Of a DNA stretch of 64,000 nucleotides, positions 33,849 through 43,473 are shown one piece after another. The notes beneath the pieces were generated by a model, which made no database searches, was not told the DNA's origin, and worked only from the letters and a program-made list of their open reading frames with translations. Position 1 is the stretch's first letter. Each line of letters starts with the position of its first letter. This stretch comes from CAWBJO01 sp963789175 (GTDB lineage: Bacteria > Pseudomonadota > Alphaproteobacteria > Rhizobiales > Aestuariivirgaceae). The position numbers and the translations under genes are program-made. The DNA is taken from NCBI GenBank assembly GCA_963789175.1, contig CAWBJO010000007.1, positions 558,001-622,000 on the forward strand, in the 5' to 3' direction.

Positions 33849-36548
33849 ATGCTTGAAAAGACGTTCAACCCGCAGGACATCGAGGCGCGGCTCTACAAGA
33901 CATGGGAGGAGGCGGGGGCTTTCCGGGCCGGACGGCGGCCGCGCGCCAAGCCGTTCGCGATCGTCATCCCACCGCCGAACGTCACGGGCTCCCTGCATAT
34001 GGGGCATGCCCTCAACAACACAATCCAGGACATCCTCGTCCGCTTCGAGCGCATGCGCGGCAAGGACGTGCTGTGGCAGCCGGGCACCGACCATGCCGGC
34101 ATCGCCACGCAGATGGTCGTCGAGCGACTTCTGGCGGAGGAGAACCGGACGGATCGGCGGACGATGGGGCGCGACGCCTTCATGGCGCGGGTATGGGAGT
34201 GGAAGGCCCATTCCGGCGGGCTGATCAGCCAGCAGCTGAGGCGGCTCGGCGCCTCGTGCGACTGGAGCCGCGAACGTTTCACCATGGACGAAGGGCTGTC
34301 GCGCGCCGTCATCAAGGTGTTCGTGCAGCTGCACCGGGAAGGGCTCATCTACAAGGACAAGCGCCTGGTCAACTGGGACCCGAAATTCCTCACCGCCATA
34401 TCCGATCTCGAAGTGCAGCAGGTGGAGACCAAGGGCACGCTGTGGTACTTCGACTATCCGCTGGCGGACGATCCGGGGCGCAAGCTCACCATCGCGACGA
34501 CGCGACCCGAGACCATGCTCGGCGACACGGCGGTGGCGGTCAATCCCAAGGACGAGCGCTATGCCGCGCTCGTGGGCAAGCAGGTGATGCTGCCGCTGGT
34601 CGGGCGACGCATCCCGATTGTCGCCGACGAATATTCGGATCCCGACAAGGGGACCGGCGCGGTGAAGATCACACCCGGCCACGACTTCAACGACTTCGAG
34701 GTCGGCCGGCGCCATGACCTTCCGCTGGTCAGCATCCTCGACCGCTTCGGCAAGCTGACGCTGCGCGAAAATCCCGATTTCCTCGATGGCGCCGAGGTGG
34801 CGGAGACGACGCTGGCGCTGCACGGCCTCGACCGCTTCGCGGCCCGCAAGCGCATCGTCGCGCTGATGGAGGAGAAGGGGCTTCTCAACAAAGCCGAGCC
34901 CCACCTCCACCAGGTGCCGCACGGCGACCGATCCGGCGTCGTCATCGAGCCGTGGCTCACCGAGCAATGGTATGTCGATGCCAAGACGCTCGCCGGACCG
35001 GCCATCGCGGCGGTCGAGGCGGGCAGGACGGTATTCGTCCCGAAGAGCTGGGAGAAGACCTACTTCGAATGGATGCGCAACATCCAGCCGTGGTGCATTT
35101 CGCGCCAGCTGTGGTGGGGACACCAGATACCGGCGTGGTACGGGCCGGAGGGCAAGATCTTCGTCGCCGAGACCGAAGACGAGGCTGGCGCAGCGGCCAC
35201 TTCGCACTATGGAAAGACCGTCACGCTGACGCGCGACGAGGACGTTCTCGACACGTGGTTCTCCTCCGCACTGTGGCCCTTCTCAACGCTCGGCTGGCCG
35301 GACGCAACACCGGAGGTCAAGCGGTACTATCCGACCGATGTGCTGGTGACCGGCTTCGACATCATCTTCTTCTGGGTGGCCCGGATGATGATGTCCGGCA
35401 TCCATTTCATGGGCGAGGTGCCGTTCCACACCGTCTACATCCATGCGCTGGTGCGCGACGAGCGCGGCCAGAAGATGTCGAAGTCGAAGGGCAACGTGAT
35501 CGATCCGCTCGAGCTCATCGAGAAATATGGTGCGGATGCGCTGCGCTTCACCCTCGCCGCGATGGCGGCGCAGGGGCGAGACATCAAGCTCTCGCCGCAG
35601 CGCGTCGAGGGCTATCGCAATTTTGCGACCAAGCTCTGGAACGCGGCGCGCTTCGCCGAAATGAACGCCTGCGTCCGCCAGGCGGAGTTCGATCCGCTGG
35701 CGCTGCGGGCGACCGTCAACCGGTGGATCGCCGGCGAGGCGGCACGGACCCGCGACACCGTCACGAGCGCGATCGAGCAGCATCGCTACAATGAGGCCGC
35801 CGGCGCCGCCTACGGCTTCGTGTGGCACGTCTTCTGCGACTGGTATCTCGAGCTGATCAAGCCGATCCTCGGGGGCAGCGACGAGGAGGCCAAAGCCGAG
35901 ACGCGCGCGGCGACCGCCTGGGTGCTCGACCAAATTCTCCTGCTCCTCCACCCGTTCATGCCGTTCATAAGCGAGGAGCTGTGGCAAAAGACGGGTGAGG
36001 AGGGTCCCAAGCGCTCCAGCCTGCTGATCGAGGCTCCGTGGCCGGCCTATACCGGACTCGGCGACGGTGCGGCAGACAGCGAGATCCGGTGGGTCATCGC
36101 GCTCGTCTCGGAGATTCGGTCGGTCAGGGCGGAGATGAACGTTCCGGCCGGCGCGAAAATCTCCTGCCACCTCGTCGGAGCGAATGCCCAGAGCCGGGCC
36201 CGGGCGATGTCGTGGATGAACGAGATCATGCGGCTTGCCCGCCTACAGTCCCTCAGCTTTGCCGATACGATGCCGCCCGGGTCGGCGCAGATCGTGCTGG
36301 GGGAGGCAACGCTGGCCCTTCCACTCGCAGGGGTCGTTGATTTTCAATCGGAGAAGGCACGGCAGGAGAAGGAACTGGCCAAGATCGAGGCCGACCTCCA
36401 GCACATCGCCGGGCGGCTCGGCAACGAAGCCTTCGTCGCCAAGGCGCCAGAACACGTTCTCGAGGAGGCGAGGGAGCGAAAAACCGAGCTTCAGGCCCGC
36501 CTGGCGAAGATTTCCGACGCGCTCCGAAGATTTTCCCAAATCGGTTAG
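33849..36548 (+). CDS. valS: Valyl-tRNA synthetase
   Basis: Class I aminoacyl-tRNA synthetase charging tRNA-Val, with an editing domain. About 899 residues from MLEKTFNPQDIEARLYKTWE. The HIGH-type motif sits in PPPNVTGSLHMGHALNNT, the CP1 editing domain in the TTRPETMLGDTAVAV region, the WCISRQLWWGHQIPAWY block follows, and KMSKS is in GQKMSKSKGNVIDPL. The C-terminal coiled coil (EKARQEKELAKIEADLQHIA) binds tRNA. An ATG at 33822 would add nine residues without family similarity. Intact over its full length. Confidence 0.97.
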   Translation: MLEKTFNPQDIEARLYKTWEEAGAFRAGRRPRAKPFAIVIPPPNVTGSLHMGHALNNTIQDILVRFERMRGKDVLWQPGTDHAGIATQMVVERLLAEENRTDRRTMGRDAFMARVWEWKAHSGGLISQQLRRLGASCDWSRERFTMDEGLSRAVIKVFVQLHREGLIYKDKRLVNWDPKFLTAISDLEVQQVETKGTLWYFDYPLADDPGRKLTIATTRPETMLGDTAVAVNPKDERYAALVGKQVMLPLVGRRIPIVADEYSDPDKGTGAVKITPGHDFNDFEVGRRHDLPLVSILDRFGKLTLRENPDFLDGAEVAETTLALHGLDRFAARKRIVALMEEKGLLNKAEPHLHQVPHGDRSGVVIEPWLTEQWYVDAKTLAGPAIAAVEAGRTVFVPKSWEKTYFEWMRNIQPWCISRQLWWGHQIPAWYGPEGKIFVAETEDEAGAAATSHYGKTVTLTRDEDVLDTWFSSALWPFSTLGWPDATPEVKRYYPTDVLVTGFDIIFFWVARMMMSGIHFMGEVPFHTVYIHALVRDERGQKMSKSKGNVIDPLELIEKYGADALRFTLAAMAAQGRDIKLSPQRVEGYRNFATKLWNAARFAEMNACVRQAEFDPLALRATVNRWIAGEAARTRDTVTSAIEQHRYNEAAGAAYGFVWHVFCDWYLELIKPILGGSDEEAKAETRAATAWVLDQILLLLHPFMPFISEELWQKTGEEGPKRSSLLIEAPWPAYTGLGDGAADSEIRWVIALVSEIRSVRAEMNVPAGAKISCHLVGANAQSRARAMSWMNEIMRLARLQSLSFADTMPPGSAQIVLGEATLALPLAGVVDFQSEKARQEKELAKIEADLQHIAGRLGNEAFVAKAPEHVLEEARERKTELQARLAKISDALRRFSQIG

Positions 36549-36656
36549 CGATTAACCGAGTAGGCTGCGGGAAAGGTTACTGGAAACATACACTTAGGCG
36601 CCATCTCCACAATCGCGAGTTAACTTGATAAGGTAGCCGCGCTGGGGGAAGAATCG

Positions 36657-37169
36657 ATGGCGAAAAAAGCGTCCAAAGCAAGGCATGCCGTGAAGAAGGC
36701 CGCCCCCAAAAAGGCGCCGGCCCGGAATGCCAAGCCGGCAAAGGCAGTTGCCGCACAGCACAACGACGACAATCTTGCCCTGCTCAAGGACTACTACAAG
36801 AAATGGGGCGAGACGAAGGGCGGCAACTTCGAGGACATACTGCAGAACCTCGCCGACGACGTCGTGTGGCGGTCGATCGCCAACGGCCTGCAGGGGCTCA
36901 ATTTCGCCAAGGAGCCGCTCACCAAGCCTGGGGTGCGAAGCTACTTCGAAAACCTGTTCCGCGACTGGGAGCTCGTTTTCTACGACGTCGAACGGTTCAT
37001 CGGCCAGGGCAACACGGTGGTCGTCCTCGCCGAATGCTCGTTCCGGCATCGTCGGACGGGGAAGTCGTTCATGTCGCCAAAAGCCGACGTGTGGGACTTC
37101 CGGCGCGGCAAGGTCGTCGGTTTCTGCGAGTTTTTCGATACCGCGTCCGCCATACGATCGGCGCTCTAG
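36657..37169 (+). CDS. SnoaL-like (NTF2-fold) protein with a histone H1-like N-terminal tail
   Basis: 170 residues. Residues 2-33 are Lys/Ala/Pro-rich (KKASKARHAVKKAAPKKAPA), resembling bacterial histone H1-like or AlgP-type tails. From about residue 38 a SnoaL/ketosteroid-isomerase-like domain follows: NLALLKDYYKKWGETKGGNF, LADDVVWRSIANGLQGLNF, GVRSYFENLFRDWELVFYDV and VWDFRRGKVVGFCEFFDTA. The NTF2 fold is assigned from this pattern. Enzymatic activity is unknown. The tail might bind nucleic acid (inference). ATG 36657, 108 bp after valS; gatB follows. Confidence 0.78.
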   Translation: MAKKASKARHAVKKAAPKKAPARNAKPAKAVAAQHNDDNLALLKDYYKKWGETKGGNFEDILQNLADDVVWRSIANGLQGLNFAKEPLTKPGVRSYFENLFRDWELVFYDVERFIGQGNTVVVLAECSFRHRRTGKSFMSPKADVWDFRRGKVVGFCEFFDTASAIRSAL

Positions 37170-37267
37170 ACGGGTTGCATCCAGGCGCCTTCAGGGGAGC
37201 ACCTGCGGGCGCCCTTGATGGAGGTGCAAAGAGCGATTACGAAGGGCGCGACTCAAGGGAGGCCATT

Positions 37268-38746
37268 TTGCGCTCGGAAGACCGCGTCGCGGACAAACGC
37301 CATTGGATCACGGGCGCGACGGGCGATTGGGAGATCGTCATCGGCATGGAGGTCCATGCCCAGGTGTCATCGAACGCCAAGCTCTTTTCCGGCGCCTCGG
37401 CGTCGTTCGGCGGTGAACCCAACACGCATGTGTCGCTCGTCGACGCCGCCATGCCGGGGATGCTTCCCGTCATCAACGAATTCTGCGTAGAGCAAGCAGT
37501 CCGCACGGGGCTCGGGCTGAAGGCCGCCGTCAACATGCGCTCGGTGTTCGACCGCAAGAACTACTTCTATCCGGATCTTCCGCAGGGCTACCAGATCAGC
37601 CAGTACAAGCAGCCCATCGTAGGCGAAGGGCAGGTGGTGGTCGATCTGCCCGAGGGTTCGGTCACCGTGGGAATCGAACGGCTGCATCTTGAACAGGACG
37701 CCGGGAAATCCCTGCACGACCAGCATCCGTCGGCGAGTTTCGTCGATCTCAACCGGTCCGGCGTCGCGCTGATGGAGATCGTGTCGCGCCCCGACATGCG
37801 CTCGGCGGACGAGGCGAAGGCTTTCGTCACCAAGCTCCGGACGATCATGCGCTATCTCGGCACGTGCGACGGCAACATGGAGCAGGGATCTCTCAGGGCC
37901 GATATCAACGTCTCGGTGCGCAAGCCGGGCGAGGCGTTCGGCACGCGCTGCGAGATCAAGAACGTCAACTCCATCCGCTTCATGGGGCAGGCCATAGAAT
38001 TCGAGGCGCGCCGGCAGGTCGGGGTGATCGAAGACGGGGGCAGGATCGAACAGGAAACGCGTCTCTTCGACCCGCGCAAGGGTGAGACGCGCTCGATGCG
38101 CTCCAAGGAAGAAGCGCACGACTATCGTTATTTCCCCGATCCGGACCTGCTGCCGCTCGAGCTCGACGACGCATGGGTCGAGCGCGTCAAAACGCGGCTG
38201 CCGGAATTGCCGGACGAAAAGAAGACGCGGTTCATGAGCGACTACGGCCTATCGCTCTACGATGCCGGCGTGCTGGTGGCGGAGAAGGACAAGGCCGAAT
38301 TCTTCGAGGCGGTGGTGAGAGAGTTTCCGAACGGCAAGACGGCCGCGAACTGGATCATCAACGAGCATTTCGGGCGACTCAACAAGGAGAGCAAGGATGT
38401 CGAGGAGAGCGGCGTTTCGGCATCGGCCAATGCCGCGATCCTGAAGATGGTCGCCGACAACACCATCTCGGGCAAGCAGGCGAAGACGGTCTTCGACATC
38501 GCCTGGACGACGGGGCGGGATCCAAAGGAGATCGTCGCGTCGGAGGGGTTGGTCCAGGTCACGGATCTCGGCGCCATCGAGCGCGCCGTCGAGGAGATCC
38601 TGGCTGCCAATCCCGACAAGCGCGAACAGGCGAAAGCGAAGCCCACCATGCTCGGCTGGTTCGTCGGGCAGGTCATGAAGTCGACCGGCGGCAAGGCCAA
38701 TCCACAGGCCGTGAGTGATCTCTTGAGGAAGAAGCTCGGCATCTAG
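37268..38746 (+). CDS. gatB: Aspartyl/glutamyl-tRNA(Asn/Gln) amidotransferase subunit B
   Basis: Amidates misacylated Glu-tRNA(Gln) or Asp-tRNA(Asn) with GatA and GatC. 492 residues: IVIGMEVHAQVSSNAKLFSG, SLVDAAMPGMLPVIN, FDRKNYFYPDLPQGYQISQY, the HLEQDAGKS tRNA site and EIKNVNSIRFM are typical. The C-terminal Yqey-like domain ends SDLLRKKLGI. The first in-frame ATG (37346) lies inside the conserved domain. The TTG at 37268 is preceded by AAGGGAGG at good spacing and gives the expected N-terminus, so it is chosen. Confidence 0.95.
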   Translation: MRSEDRVADKRHWITGATGDWEIVIGMEVHAQVSSNAKLFSGASASFGGEPNTHVSLVDAAMPGMLPVINEFCVEQAVRTGLGLKAAVNMRSVFDRKNYFYPDLPQGYQISQYKQPIVGEGQVVVDLPEGSVTVGIERLHLEQDAGKSLHDQHPSASFVDLNRSGVALMEIVSRPDMRSADEAKAFVTKLRTIMRYLGTCDGNMEQGSLRADINVSVRKPGEAFGTRCEIKNVNSIRFMGQAIEFEARRQVGVIEDGGRIEQETRLFDPRKGETRSMRSKEEAHDYRYFPDPDLLPLELDDAWVERVKTRLPELPDEKKTRFMSDYGLSLYDAGVLVAEKDKAEFFEAVVREFPNGKTAANWIINEHFGRLNKESKDVEESGVSASANAAILKMVADNTISGKQAKTVFDIAWTTGRDPKEIVASEGLVQVTDLGAIERAVEEILAANPDKREQAKAKPTMLGWFVGQVMKSTGGKANPQAVSDLLRKKLGI

Positions 38747-38778
38747 CGGCCGGCCAACCGAGAGGACGATGGCACAGC

Positions 38779-39819
38779 ATGACGTGGAAGGACGATCCCC
38801 TGATCCTCGATGAATACGACAAGCTGGCACCGACGCCACGCTCGGCGGCGCCGCCCATCCCCGTGGATCACCGGCCGCGGCGACGGCGCCGGACGCGCGG
38901 CAAGACGCGCTGCCTGCTGGTCTTCCTGCTGGCCGCCGGGCTCCTGCTGGCGACGCGCCTTTCCCAATTGTGGCTGGTGTTCGACGTGCTCAACCAGTTC
39001 ACGCTGCAATTCGCCATCGTCGCCGTCGCGTTCCTGATCGGATATTTCATACCGTTCGGGCGCGTGCTGACGGGCATGCTCCTGACGATCGCCGGCATGG
39101 CGGCCACCGGCCTCTACCCGCAATATTTCAGCGACAAGCCGCAAATCGTCGGCAGCGTCCAGGCCAACGAGAAAGAGCTGAGGCTCTTCTCCTTCAACAG
39201 CAGGCTCAACAACGACAACGCCGAGGCGGTGGCGGACGAGATCCTGCGCATCGATCCCGACATCGCGGTGCTGATCGAATTCGGCGAGGAGAAACGGGTG
39301 GCGCTCGATCGCCTCCGGTCGACCTATCCGCACGTCGCCGGGTGCATGAACGAGCCCTACTGCCACCTGGCGATCATCTCGAAAATTCCGATCGCATCGA
39401 GCGAGGCGCGGGCGATCTGGACGGGGCCGCCTCTCATCCGCGCGACGCTCGGCGGCGAATTTGCGGGAACGGTCGTCGTCGGCGTGCATACGATCAGGGC
39501 ACCGCACGTGCGGGCCCAATTCACTCAGATGAACGCGCTTGCCGAATATCTCTTCCAGTTCGACAAGGACGCGATCGTCATGGGCGACTTCAACGCCACG
39601 CCGTTCTCGCGCCTTCTCGAAATCTTCTCCGACCGGACGCGGCTTAGACGCCTTACCTGGCTGCCCAGCTGGCCGGCGACGGTCGAACTGCCGCAACTCG
39701 CCATCGACCACATCTTCGTCAGTCCGCAGATGCGGGTGATCGAGCGGCAACGCATCGGCCGATCGTCGGGATCCGATCACTACCCGGTCACGGTGAAGGT
39801 CGCCGTGCCGGCACGGTGA
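38779..39819 (+). CDS. Membrane-anchored endonuclease/exonuclease/phosphatase-family protein
   Basis: 346 residues. Basic cytoplasmic N-terminus (HRPRRRRRTRGKTR), three hydrophobic helices at about 47-65, 70-90 and 95-115. Then an EEP domain with LRLFSFNSRLNNDNAEAVAD, ILRIDPDIAVLIEFGEE, the catalytic AIVMGDFNATPFS, LAIDHIFVS and SGSDHYPVTVKV. This topology (YafD/EndExo-like) puts the EEP domain probably in the periplasm. Substrate may be DNA or a phospho-lipid head group. ATG 38779, 32 bp after gatB. Confidence 0.9.
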   Translation: MTWKDDPLILDEYDKLAPTPRSAAPPIPVDHRPRRRRRTRGKTRCLLVFLLAAGLLLATRLSQLWLVFDVLNQFTLQFAIVAVAFLIGYFIPFGRVLTGMLLTIAGMAATGLYPQYFSDKPQIVGSVQANEKELRLFSFNSRLNNDNAEAVADEILRIDPDIAVLIEFGEEKRVALDRLRSTYPHVAGCMNEPYCHLAIISKIPIASSEARAIWTGPPLIRATLGGEFAGTVVVGVHTIRAPHVRAQFTQMNALAEYLFQFDKDAIVMGDFNATPFSRLLEIFSDRTRLRRLTWLPSWPATVELPQLAIDHIFVSPQMRVIERQRIGRSSGSDHYPVTVKVAVPAR

Positions 39820-40035
39820 GCTCGAATCCTTCAATCCGGCGAAGCTGGTAAGCAATCGGTTAACCGCAATGGCCGGGCAGGCATCGCCTTTCGGTGCGGC
39901 GCCGTTGAATTCGCACGACATTTCCACCGATCTGTATGGACAGGCCCCAGAGATATGGCGCTTGCCTGTGCCGCCGTCTTAACCTTTCATTGGGCTCCGA
40001 ACCGCCAGACTTCACCGCGGCGACAGGAGTCGAAC

Positions 40036-40317
40036 ATGACTGCAACGGCATTGCGTGAAGAACCCGTCCAGGCCGAAGCGAGACGGGGCAATTCGGACGA
40101 GGGCGATTCGCTTTTCGATCTCGGCTTGATGTATTGCCTAGGGCGCAACGTGCCCAAGGATCTCGTGCTGGCGCACAAGTGGTTCAATCTCGCGGCGATG
40201 CGGGGTTGCGAAGCGGCCCGTCAGTATCGCTCCGACGTGGCGTGCGAAATGTCGGCCGCCGACGTCGCGGAAGCGCAAAAGCAGGCGCGGGCCTGGCTTC
40301 AGGACAAACCGGCTTAG
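40036..40317 (+). CDS. Small SEL1-repeat protein
   Basis: 93 residues with one and a half Sel1-like repeats: GDSLFDLGLMYCLGRNVPKD followed by LVLAHKWFNLAAMRGCEAAR. The C-terminal helix is MSAADVAEAQKQARAWLQ. Sel1 repeats mediate protein-protein contacts. Such single-repeat proteins are common in Hyphomicrobiales, and the partner is unknown. ATG 40036 follows ACAGGAG. An upstream 216-bp gap shows no gene. Confidence 0.85.
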   Translation: MTATALREEPVQAEARRGNSDEGDSLFDLGLMYCLGRNVPKDLVLAHKWFNLAAMRGCEAARQYRSDVACEMSAADVAEAQKQARAWLQDKPA

Positions 40318-40326
40318 GAAAATCGC

Positions 40327-40611
40327 TCAGTAGTCGGGAGTGAGAAGCGGCTCGGCCGAGAGATCGTGGTCGATATGGCGCTGCAGCTGGCTTTCTATGA
40401 GCTTGCGTTCGCGCTGCACCCGATTGATCTCGCTCTCGTAGAGGTCGGCCTGGCCGATGACGCGATCCTGCCAACTGTTGAGAGGCGGAAGAGCCTGCCG
40501 CTCGGGCGAGTAGCCCAAGCCGAGGGGTACGAAGTTCTCGGCCGCCAGCGCCCAAGACGGGGCAGCAGCAACACAGGCGGCAACCACAAACCCAACCCAG
40601 CATTTCCGCAT
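40327..40611 (-). CDS. Small exported protein, 94 aa
   Basis: Signal peptide CWVGFVVAACVAAAPSWALA cut at about residue 23. The mature part (NFVPLGLGYSPERQALPPLN and a helical SEINRVQRERKLIESQLQRH) has no recognised family. The ATG at 40611 has GGAG six bases upstream; the ATGs at 40617 and 40659 are poorer. Convergent with the SEL1 gene, 9 bp apart. Probably periplasmic; function unknown. Confidence 0.7.
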   Translation of the reverse strand: MRKCWVGFVVAACVAAAPSWALAAENFVPLGLGYSPERQALPPLNSWQDRVIGQADLYESEINRVQRERKLIESQLQRHIDHDLSAEPLLTPDY

Positions 40612-40905
40612 CGTCATCTCCGAAATCGCGCAAAACACACGCTCTGATATTCGCCACATTGTATCCCGGTGGCGCCTTAATTTTCAATTAGCCAATGCGA
40701 AAGTCTCTCCCCGGGTTCCGCCTGCTATCGCCCTGAGAGGGCGAACAATTCCAAAAAATCGCAGTTTGCTCCGGCTTCGATCTCCGGCTTTCCCAGGACC
40801 GAGGGTGAATATGGCGGATTTCGGCCGCTTCGGCCGCGCTTGAGGACTCACCCCCTATGTTGGGCGGCCGTGACAAATTTGTCGCAAAGGCGCGACCTGG
40901 CCGAC

Positions 40906-41358
40906 TCAGGTGACGATCCCGAAGCCGCGGGCCATGAGGGCGGCGCAGAGGATGACCAAGGCCACGCCGACGAGCTCGAGATGCACGATCGACCGCACCC
41001 TGCGCAGTCGTTCAGGAGAGACCGCGGGGAGCTCATCGCGGCGGACGCTCTCCCGCCACGACAGGAACTCCCGCGTCGGATAGATCGACAGCAGGCCGAC
41101 CGCGATGAAGAGGGTCATCTTTGCGATGAAGGCGTGGTTGTGGGCATAGTAGTCCCAGCCCTTCTCGAAGAAGACGACGCGCGAGATGCCAACGACAAGG
41201 ACGATCGTTGCCGACAGTCCGAAGAGCATGTCAGCCCGCAGAACCTTTCGGGCGGTGGCGGCGGTCAGCGGACCGCGCAGCAATACGAGCTCGACCAGCA
41301 GAGCGCCGAAGAACGTGAAGGCGGCAAGGTGATGGAGAAAGGCGAACAGCGCACTCAT
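40906..41358 (-). CDS. DUF2214 family integral membrane protein
   Basis: 150 residues with four hydrophobic helices (about 5-25, 45-65, 80-97, 128-147). It starts MSALFAFLHHLAAFTFFGAL. The family block LFGLSATIVLVVGISRVVFF, the FEKGWDYYAHNHAFIAKM motif and PTREFLSWR are typical of DUF2214, distantly like CopD/HemJ-type membrane proteins. The conserved His pair in LHHLAAF and the His in HNHAF could bind heme or metal (inference). Divergent from ndh. Confidence 0.88.
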   Translation of the reverse strand: MSALFAFLHHLAAFTFFGALLVELVLLRGPLTAATARKVLRADMLFGLSATIVLVVGISRVVFFEKGWDYYAHNHAFIAKMTLFIAVGLLSIYPTREFLSWRESVRRDELPAVSPERLRRVRSIVHLELVGVALVILCAALMARGFGIVT

Positions 41359-41440
41359 ATGACCCTCCGCGACGAAACGTTTGCCGGTACCGTCGGTTTA
41401 GCACCAATCGCGGGGCGAGGATAAGGGATCGAGGGCGAGC

Positions 41441-42733
41441 GTGGCCGAGGATCGAATTCCCCATCTCCTGGTCATCGGCGGCGGTTTCGCAGGCCTGACG
41501 GCGGTCCGGCGGCTGAAGCGCGCGGCGCTACGCATCACGCTCATCGATCGCTGCAATCATCATCTGTTCCAACCGCTGCTCTACCAGGTGGCGACGGCGG
41601 GCCTGTCGGCGCCGGCGATCGCCGCTCCGCTCCGCCAGATCCTGCGCCGGCAGGAGAACGTGACCGTTCTTCTCGGCGAAGTCTCCTCCATCGATCCCGC
41701 CGCGCGGCTCGTCACCCTGGGCGACGGAGCGACCTTCGCATTCGACTTCCTGCTCGTGGCGACCGGGGCCCGGCACTCCTATTTCGGCCATGACGATTGG
41801 GCGCGGTTCGCTCCCGGCCTCAAGACGCTCGGCGACGCATGGGCCATCCGCAGGCGGATCCTCCTCGCCTTCGAGGCCGCGGAGCGCGAGACCGACCGAA
41901 AGCGCCAAACCGATTGGCTGAGCTTCGCGGTGGTCGGCGGCGGGCCGACGGGAGTCGAGCTTGCCGGCACGCTGGCCGAAATCGCGCAACATACGCTCAA
42001 GCGCGAGTTCCGGCATATCGATCCGACCAAGGCGAGCGTGCGCCTCATCGAGGCGGGGCCGCGCATCCTGCCGACCTTCGACGCCCGGCTGTCGGAGAAT
42101 GCACGGCGAAAGCTGGTCAAGCTCGGCGTCGAGGTCCATGTCGGAGTGCCGGTCACGAATATCGACGGGGAGGGCTTCCGCTTCGGCGACCGCACCATTG
42201 CGGCGCGAACCGTGCTGTGGGCGGCGGGCGTCGCCGCATCGCCGCTCGGCAGGATGCTGGGGGCGGAGGTCGACCGCTCCGGGCGAGTTTCCGTCGCGCC
42301 GGATCTCTCGGTGCCGGGCCATCCCGACATCTACGTCGCCGGCGACCTCGCCGTCGTCCGCCAGGATGGCGCGCCGGTTCCCGGGGTCGCGTCCGCCGCG
42401 AAGCAGATGGGGAAGCATGTGGCGAAGGCGATCCAGCATCGGCTGCGGGGCGAGACACCACCGGTCTTCCGCCATGTCGATCAAGGCCTGCTCGCCACCA
42501 TCGGGCGGCTCGCGGCAGTGGCGCAGTTCGGGCGCATCAGGCTCAGCGGCCCCGTCGCCTGGCTGGTGTGGCTCGTCGCCCACATCTATTTCCTGATCGG
42601 CTTTCGCAACCGACTGGTGGTGATGATCGATTGGGCGTGGGCCTATGCCACCTACCAACGCTATGCACGCGTGATCGTCGAGGAGTCGGAGGAGAGCAAA
42701 ACAGGCGACGAGGATCCCTCACGCATCCGATGA
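41441..42733 (+). CDS. ndh: Type II NADH:quinone oxidoreductase (NDH-2)
   Basis: Peripheral membrane flavoprotein passing electrons from NADH to quinone without proton pumping. 430 residues. FAD motif VIGGGFAGLTAVRRLK near the N-terminus, CNHHLFQPLLYQVATAGLS and the NADH motif FAVVGGGPTGVELAGTLAEI at about 170. The quinone/FAD block is DIYVAGDLAVVRQDG. The C-terminal amphipathic/hydrophobic helix (GPVAWLVWLVAHIYFLIGF) docks it to the membrane. GTG start at 41441. Its last 15 bp overlap the convergent WYL regulator gene. Confidence 0.94.
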   Translation: MAEDRIPHLLVIGGGFAGLTAVRRLKRAALRITLIDRCNHHLFQPLLYQVATAGLSAPAIAAPLRQILRRQENVTVLLGEVSSIDPAARLVTLGDGATFAFDFLLVATGARHSYFGHDDWARFAPGLKTLGDAWAIRRRILLAFEAAERETDRKRQTDWLSFAVVGGGPTGVELAGTLAEIAQHTLKREFRHIDPTKASVRLIEAGPRILPTFDARLSENARRKLVKLGVEVHVGVPVTNIDGEGFRFGDRTIAARTVLWAAGVAASPLGRMLGAEVDRSGRVSVAPDLSVPGHPDIYVAGDLAVVRQDGAPVPGVASAAKQMGKHVAKAIQHRLRGETPPVFRHVDQGLLATIGRLAAVAQFGRIRLSGPVAWLVWLVAHIYFLIGFRNRLVVMIDWAWAYATYQRYARVIVEESEESKTGDEDPSRIR

Positions 42734-43429
42734 GCTCGCCGCGCCGCGCGTCCAGGTCTGCGGCCGGCGCAGAAAATCGGCGAGCGTCTTGCCCGACTCG
42801 CCGCGAAAGCGGTCCGCCTTGACCAGGAAGTTGTCGATGCGGTCGAGGCGGAAGGTGCGGAAGTCTTCGCGCAGCTCGCACCAGGCGGCCAGCAGCCAGA
42901 CGGGACCGAAATAGGCGAGCGACAGCGGTCGCACGGTGCGGCTCGAGGCGACGCCCACGGCGTTGCGGTACTCGAAATAGACCTTGAGCTGGTTGCGCAG
43001 GGCCTGGCGCAGCTGCGCCATGTCGAAACTGATCGGCTCCATGAAATGCTGCTCAGGAGCCAGCAGGGCCGTGTTGGCCATGTAGCTCCTCAGCCGCTCG
43101 GGGATGACCGCCTCGACCTTGGCGATGACATCGGTGGCGGCCGTGGCGAGCTGCGCATCGGCCCACGACTCGACGATGCGGGCGCCGAGCACGAGGGCCT
43201 CGATCTCCTGCTCCTTAAACATGAGCGGCGGCAGGTCGAATCCCGCCTTCAGGACGTAGCCGAGCCCGGCCTCACCTTCGATCGGAACGCCGGATGCGAT
43301 GAGATCCTGGATGTCGCGATAGATGGTGCGCTCGGACACCTCGAGCGTCTCGGCCAGCTCACGGGCCCGAACGAGCTCCTGCCGGCGCATGAACTGGATG
43401 ATCTCGAACAGGCGATCGGCGCGGCGCAT
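42719..43429 (-). CDS. YafY-family HTH transcriptional regulator with WYL domain
   Basis: About 236 residues. N-terminal DeoR-type HTH: RRADRLFEIIQFMRRQELV and LAETLEVSERTIYRDIQDLI. The C-terminal WYL ligand domain has RTVRPLSLAYFGPVWLLAAW and FRTFRLDRIDNF. ATG 43429 (MRRADRLF) fits the family better than 43450. It is divergent from the DUF1127 gene. The 157-bp gap holds two perfect inverted repeats that are likely its operators. Confidence 0.92.
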   Translation of the reverse strand: MRRADRLFEIIQFMRRQELVRARELAETLEVSERTIYRDIQDLIASGVPIEGEAGLGYVLKAGFDLPPLMFKEQEIEALVLGARIVESWADAQLATAATDVIAKVEAVIPERLRSYMANTALLAPEQHFMEPISFDMAQLRQALRNQLKVYFEYRNAVGVASSRTVRPLSLAYFGPVWLLAAWCELREDFRTFRLDRIDNFLVKADRFRGESGKTLADFLRRPQTWTRGAASSSDA

Positions 43430-43473
43430 GGGATCGACCCCGTTTTCCACAACTCGACGAGCCTAGCCTAACT

